Below, in pieces: positions 61,517-64,000 of a stretch of DNA of 64,000 nt (position 1 is its first letter; each line of letters starts with the position of its first letter). The notes under the pieces are model-generated. The model saw only the letters and a program-made list of their open reading frames with translations, was not told the origin of the DNA and ran no database searches. The DNA is taken from assembly GCF_030123325.1 (NCBI RefSeq), contig NZ_CP126106.1:2446001-2510000 (forward strand), read 5' to 3'. A program made the translations under genes and the position numbers. This DNA comes from Peribacillus simplex (GTDB taxonomy: Bacteria > Bacillota > Bacilli > Bacillales > DSM-1321).

Positions 61517-62797
61517 ATGTTACAAGGTCAAAAAAGATGGTTGTACATTGCGATTCCTATTTTTTTCTTCTGGTTTTTCGGCCAGATTGATAAAGTAGGT
61601 ATCTCTGTTATCCAAACCGATCCCGGATTCTTAAGTGATCTTGGTTTAATTGGCCCGGATAAAAATGCGAAAATTGGCTTGATCTCCTTTATATTCATGA
61701 TTTCATACTCCTGTTCGAACATTTTTTGGGGAGTTATTATCGACAAGTTAGGGGCAAGGAAAACAGCAGTTTTAGGTTTACTGGTATGGACAGCGACAAT
61801 GGTCATGGGAGGGCTGTCCACTTCATACGAAATGTTCTTAATTAGTAGGGTCATCCTCGGAATTGGGGAAGGTATGATGATCCCGATATCGGGTAAATTC
61901 ATCTCGAATTGGTTTAATAAACGAGAGCTTGGAAGGGCACAGTCATTCTGGATTACTGGAAACTACCTTGGCCCGGCAATTGGTACCGTTATGCTCATTC
62001 TAATTATTTCAACGTTTCATTGGCAGGCCGCGTTCTTTGCTCTCGCCGCCTTTAACTTGTTTATAAATATTCCAATGTTCCTGTTTTTGACTCGTAATAC
62101 GCCAGAAGAACATCCACGCATGAGTAAAGAAGAAGTCTCCTATATTCGCCAAAAAGACGAAGCGGATGTTGTTCAGTCGAAGCAATTCTTCGCAAAGGAT
62201 TATCGTTATTGGATTGTTTGGTTCGGCAATTTGATGTCGTCCTTTCTTTTCTTTGGAATCAGTATTTGGCTGCCTACATATCTTGTTGAGGCCAAAGGCT
62301 TTGAAAGGGAAGCAATGACTGGCATTACTTCATTATCGTGGCTATTCGCGCTTGGATTTGTCCTGGCTGGCGGATTTCTGGCGGACAAAACGAAGCGCCC
62401 GAGTTTGCTTGCGACGATTCTGTTCATACTGACAGCTGTATTTTTGACAATCGCTGTCATTGCACCAAATCCTATTTTTGCCGGCGTTTCCATGGGGCTC
62501 GCAATGGGAACTCAGGGTGGAATGTTCCATCTAACCAATTTCTTCATCATCAAATTTTCAACACCTGAAACAGCGGGCCGCGCAGCCGGTTTAATGGGGT
62601 TCACAAATATTATGGGTGGATTTTCAAGCTATATTATGGGGTGGAGCCGCGATTTGTCCGGCGGTGATTTTGGTCCCTCCATTGCCATGCTGATCGTAGC
62701 AGCCACTCTCGGGTTTGTGGCGTACTTGTTTATGATTAAACAAGAAGTTACCGAATATCACCTAAGTAATGCTACAGGAAACAAACTAACTTTATAA
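61517..62797 (+). CDS. MFS transporter, ACS type
   Basis: A 426-residue, 12-helix carrier (FFWFFGQIDKVGISVIQTDP in helix 1, GVIIDKLGARKTAVLGLLVW in loop 2-3, ISRVILGIGEGMMIPISGKF in helix 4, TRNTPEEHPRMSKEE before the central loop). ACS carriers take up organic acids, including phenylpropionate- and benzoate-type aromatics. Operators shared with the cis-diol dehydrogenase gene suggest it imports the substrate of that pathway. Confidence 0.85.
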   Translation: MLQGQKRWLYIAIPIFFFWFFGQIDKVGISVIQTDPGFLSDLGLIGPDKNAKIGLISFIFMISYSCSNIFWGVIIDKLGARKTAVLGLLVWTATMVMGGLSTSYEMFLISRVILGIGEGMMIPISGKFISNWFNKRELGRAQSFWITGNYLGPAIGTVMLILIISTFHWQAAFFALAAFNLFINIPMFLFLTRNTPEEHPRMSKEEVSYIRQKDEADVVQSKQFFAKDYRYWIVWFGNLMSSFLFFGISIWLPTYLVEAKGFEREAMTGITSLSWLFALGFVLAGGFLADKTKRPSLLATILFILTAVFLTIAVIAPNPIFAGVSMGLAMGTQGGMFHLTNFFIIKFSTPETAGRAAGLMGFTNIMGGFSSYIMGWSRDLSGGDFGPSIAMLIVAATLGFVAYLFMIKQEVTEYHLSNATGNKLTL

Positions 62798-62832
62798 AGA
62801 GCAAAATGTTAATATAATACTTTTTTTTAGTA

Positions 62833-62875
62833 GGTTTCTCAGTAAGAAGGGGAGCTAGATTCTTACTGAGAAACC
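62833..62875. repeat. Perfect 16-bp inverted repeat after the MFS gene
   Basis: GGTTTCTCAGTAAGAA pairs perfectly with 62860-62875, with an 11-nt loop. T and A runs outside can extend the stem, so no free U-tract remains. Probably a transcript end or stabiliser. Between here and 63020 nothing else is recognised. Confidence 0.6.
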
Positions 62876-63020
62876 ACAAAAAAATCTTGAATGCTCATTG
62901 ACGAGTACATAGGAATAGGAATAACCACGGATTGATAGAGAACAAGCAACATTTTCCCGAACGATGGCTTCAGTTTTTTTACAGCTTACATTGACAATAA
63001 AGCGATTACATTTTAGAATT

Positions 63021-63055
63021 GTTTATATATAAAAACGATGTTTTGTATATAAAAC
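63021..63055. promoter_or_regulatory. Tandem GTTTT-N-TATATAAAAC operators before the dehydrogenase
   Basis: GTTTATATATAAAAAC (63021-63036) and GTTTTGTATATAAAAC (63040-63055) lie 19 bp centre to centre, about 110 bp before the start. They match the two copies upstream of the MFS gene. Confidence 0.6.
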
Positions 63056-63165
63056 AGAATATAGTCATTATGAAAAATATGTACTTGCTTACATGACCGT
63101 ATGCTTGAATGGATCTTAGGATAACCGTTCATCACGGTTGAAAGATAACAGAAGGGGTGGAGACA

Positions 63166-63954
63166 ATGGGCATGGCCTTAAAAGATAAAGTCGTATTGAT
63201 TACAGGGGGAGCTTCTGGAATAGGGGAAGCTGTCACACGCCGTTTTCTACAAGAAGGAGCAAAAGTGAGCATTATCGGCCGCTCCATAGACACGTTAGCG
63301 AAAATGAAAGAAGAATTTGGTGAAAATATCCTTACTTATCAGGGAGATGTAAGCAAATACGAAGACAATGAGCAAGCGGTCCAAGCTACTGTTGAGCAAT
63401 TCGGAAAGTTAGATGTTTTCGTTGCGAATGCAGGCGTGTTCGATGGATTTGCCAAATTTGCCGATGTGACTCCTGAGGCGCTTTCCGAAGCGTATGATTT
63501 CCTTCTTGACATTAACGTAAAAGGCTCTTTTTTCGGGGCTAAAGCCGCTCTTGAAGAACTGAAAAAAACAAATGGTAATATTATTTTTACCGTATCCGGT
63601 GCAAGTTTTTATCCAGATGGCGGCGGTGTTTGGTACACAGCGAGCAAACACGCCCAAATTGGATTGATGCGCCAGCTTGCGTTCGAACTATCTCCTTCCA
63701 TCCGGGTAAATGCGGTAGCCCCAGGGGGGACATTGACAGCACTCACGGTGATTCCACCGCTGCGCCCATTTGTGAAAATCGTCGATAATGATACGAAAGC
63801 AAGCAGCATTAAAAAACGGAATATTCTTCAACTTGCCCAGATGCCGGAAGATCACGTAGCGGCGTATGTACTGTTAGCTTCTGACGAATCACGCGCGATC
63901 ACCGGTGAAATCATTTCCAGCGACGGCGGATTGTCAGTTCGAGGACTTGGCTAA
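63166..63954 (+). CDS. Short-chain dehydrogenase, BphB/HcaB-like arene cis-diol dehydrogenase
   Basis: A 262-residue SDR: NAD-binding VLITGGASGIGEAVTRRFLQ, the NAG motif VFVANAGVFDGFA, the catalytic Ser/Tyr/Lys in TVSGASFYPDGGGVWYTASK, and the C-terminal SSDGGLSVRGLG. The last two stretches closely resemble BphB/HcaB, which oxidise cis-dihydrodiols of biphenyl or phenylpropionate to catechols with NAD+. The ATG at 63166 is 8 nt after GAAGGGG and is favoured over the GTG at 63157, which lies inside that site. Ring-hydroxylating dioxygenase genes may follow beyond the window. Confidence 0.8.
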   Translation: MGMALKDKVVLITGGASGIGEAVTRRFLQEGAKVSIIGRSIDTLAKMKEEFGENILTYQGDVSKYEDNEQAVQATVEQFGKLDVFVANAGVFDGFAKFADVTPEALSEAYDFLLDINVKGSFFGAKAALEELKKTNGNIIFTVSGASFYPDGGGVWYTASKHAQIGLMRQLAFELSPSIRVNAVAPGGTLTALTVIPPLRPFVKIVDNDTKASSIKKRNILQLAQMPEDHVAAYVLLASDESRAITGEIISSDGGLSVRGLG

Positions 63955-64000
63955 GCTGGCACAATTTTTGAATACTGTTTAAGTTAAGTTGTAAGACGGG

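Noticed and set aside
1..64000. tRNA, rRNA, CRISPR arrays, insertion sequences, prophage genes and replication origins
   Set aside because: Looked for by eye on both strands; no convincing example found. A covariance-model scan would be needed to exclude small RNAs.

Overview
The window looks like the chromosome of a low-GC, endospore-forming Bacillaceae. Shine-Dalgarno sites are strong (AGGAGG-type), many starts are TTG or GTG, U-tailed hairpin terminators are common, and there is a YfhD-like small protein, a CcpA cre site and orthologues of Bacillus subtilis genes (bkdAA/AB, hutU/I, ycsF-ycsG-ycsI-kipI-kipA). The flavour is Peribacillus-like, but that is inference. I saw no rRNA, tRNA, CRISPR array, transposase or phage module. 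The window is almost entirely catabolic, transport and regulatory genes.

Layout. 1-3.6 kb: the end of a sigma-54 activator, three palindromic activator sites, a textbook -24/-12 promoter, then a CitMHS transporter and a two-gene AtuA-type module. 3.8-7 kb: YfhD-like and YuiD-like proteins, an unknown gene and an erythromycin-esterase-family protein. 7.4-12.6 kb: a GNAT/MarR divergent pair, then a MarR-controlled heterodimeric ABC exporter. 13-15 kb: an orphan pair of branched-chain 2-oxoacid dehydrogenase E1 genes. 15.2-21.9 kb: a PAS-containing sigma-54 activator and the operon it probably drives (acyl-CoA ligase, enoyl-CoA hydratase, GntP permease, MaoC hydratase). 22.5-30.8 kb: an EamA exporter, a quinone/electrophile-type dioxygenase plus nitroreductase pair, two TetR genes, a half-size MFS gene with a FAD oxidase, and an ACS-type MFS gene with a cre site.

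31.3-43.0 kb is the most interesting stretch. It holds an AraC regulator flanked by two 128-nt repeats, hutU-hutI, two MFS transporters, a histidine-ammonia-lyase homologue that has lost the Ala-Ser-Gly triplet needed for the MIO cofactor, and a sarcosine-oxidase-type flavoenzyme. A plausible reading is catabolism of an N-methylated histidine or histidine betaine (hercynine/ergothioneine type) through urocanate, rather than ordinary histidine use. This is inference.

43.3-48.0 kb is the 5-oxoprolinase operon pxpA-ycsG-ycsI-pxpB-pxpC, with tandem palindromic operators at its promoter. 48.2-58.6 kb is a nitrate-type respiratory/regulatory unit: cytochrome b-like protein, NasC-like molybdoenzyme, four-cluster ferredoxin, Tat-motif Rieske protein, three small unknown proteins, a NarK-type transporter fused to a PAS domain, a sensorless histidine kinase, a NarL-type regulator, an NreA-like GAF protein and a triple-PAS kinase. 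58.8-64 kb holds an IclR regulator, a DapB-fold dehydrogenase, an ACS-type MFS gene and a BphB/HcaB-like cis-diol dehydrogenase. The last two share four copies of a GTTTT-N-TATATAAAAC operator and probably begin an aromatic-acid catabolic cluster that continues past the window.
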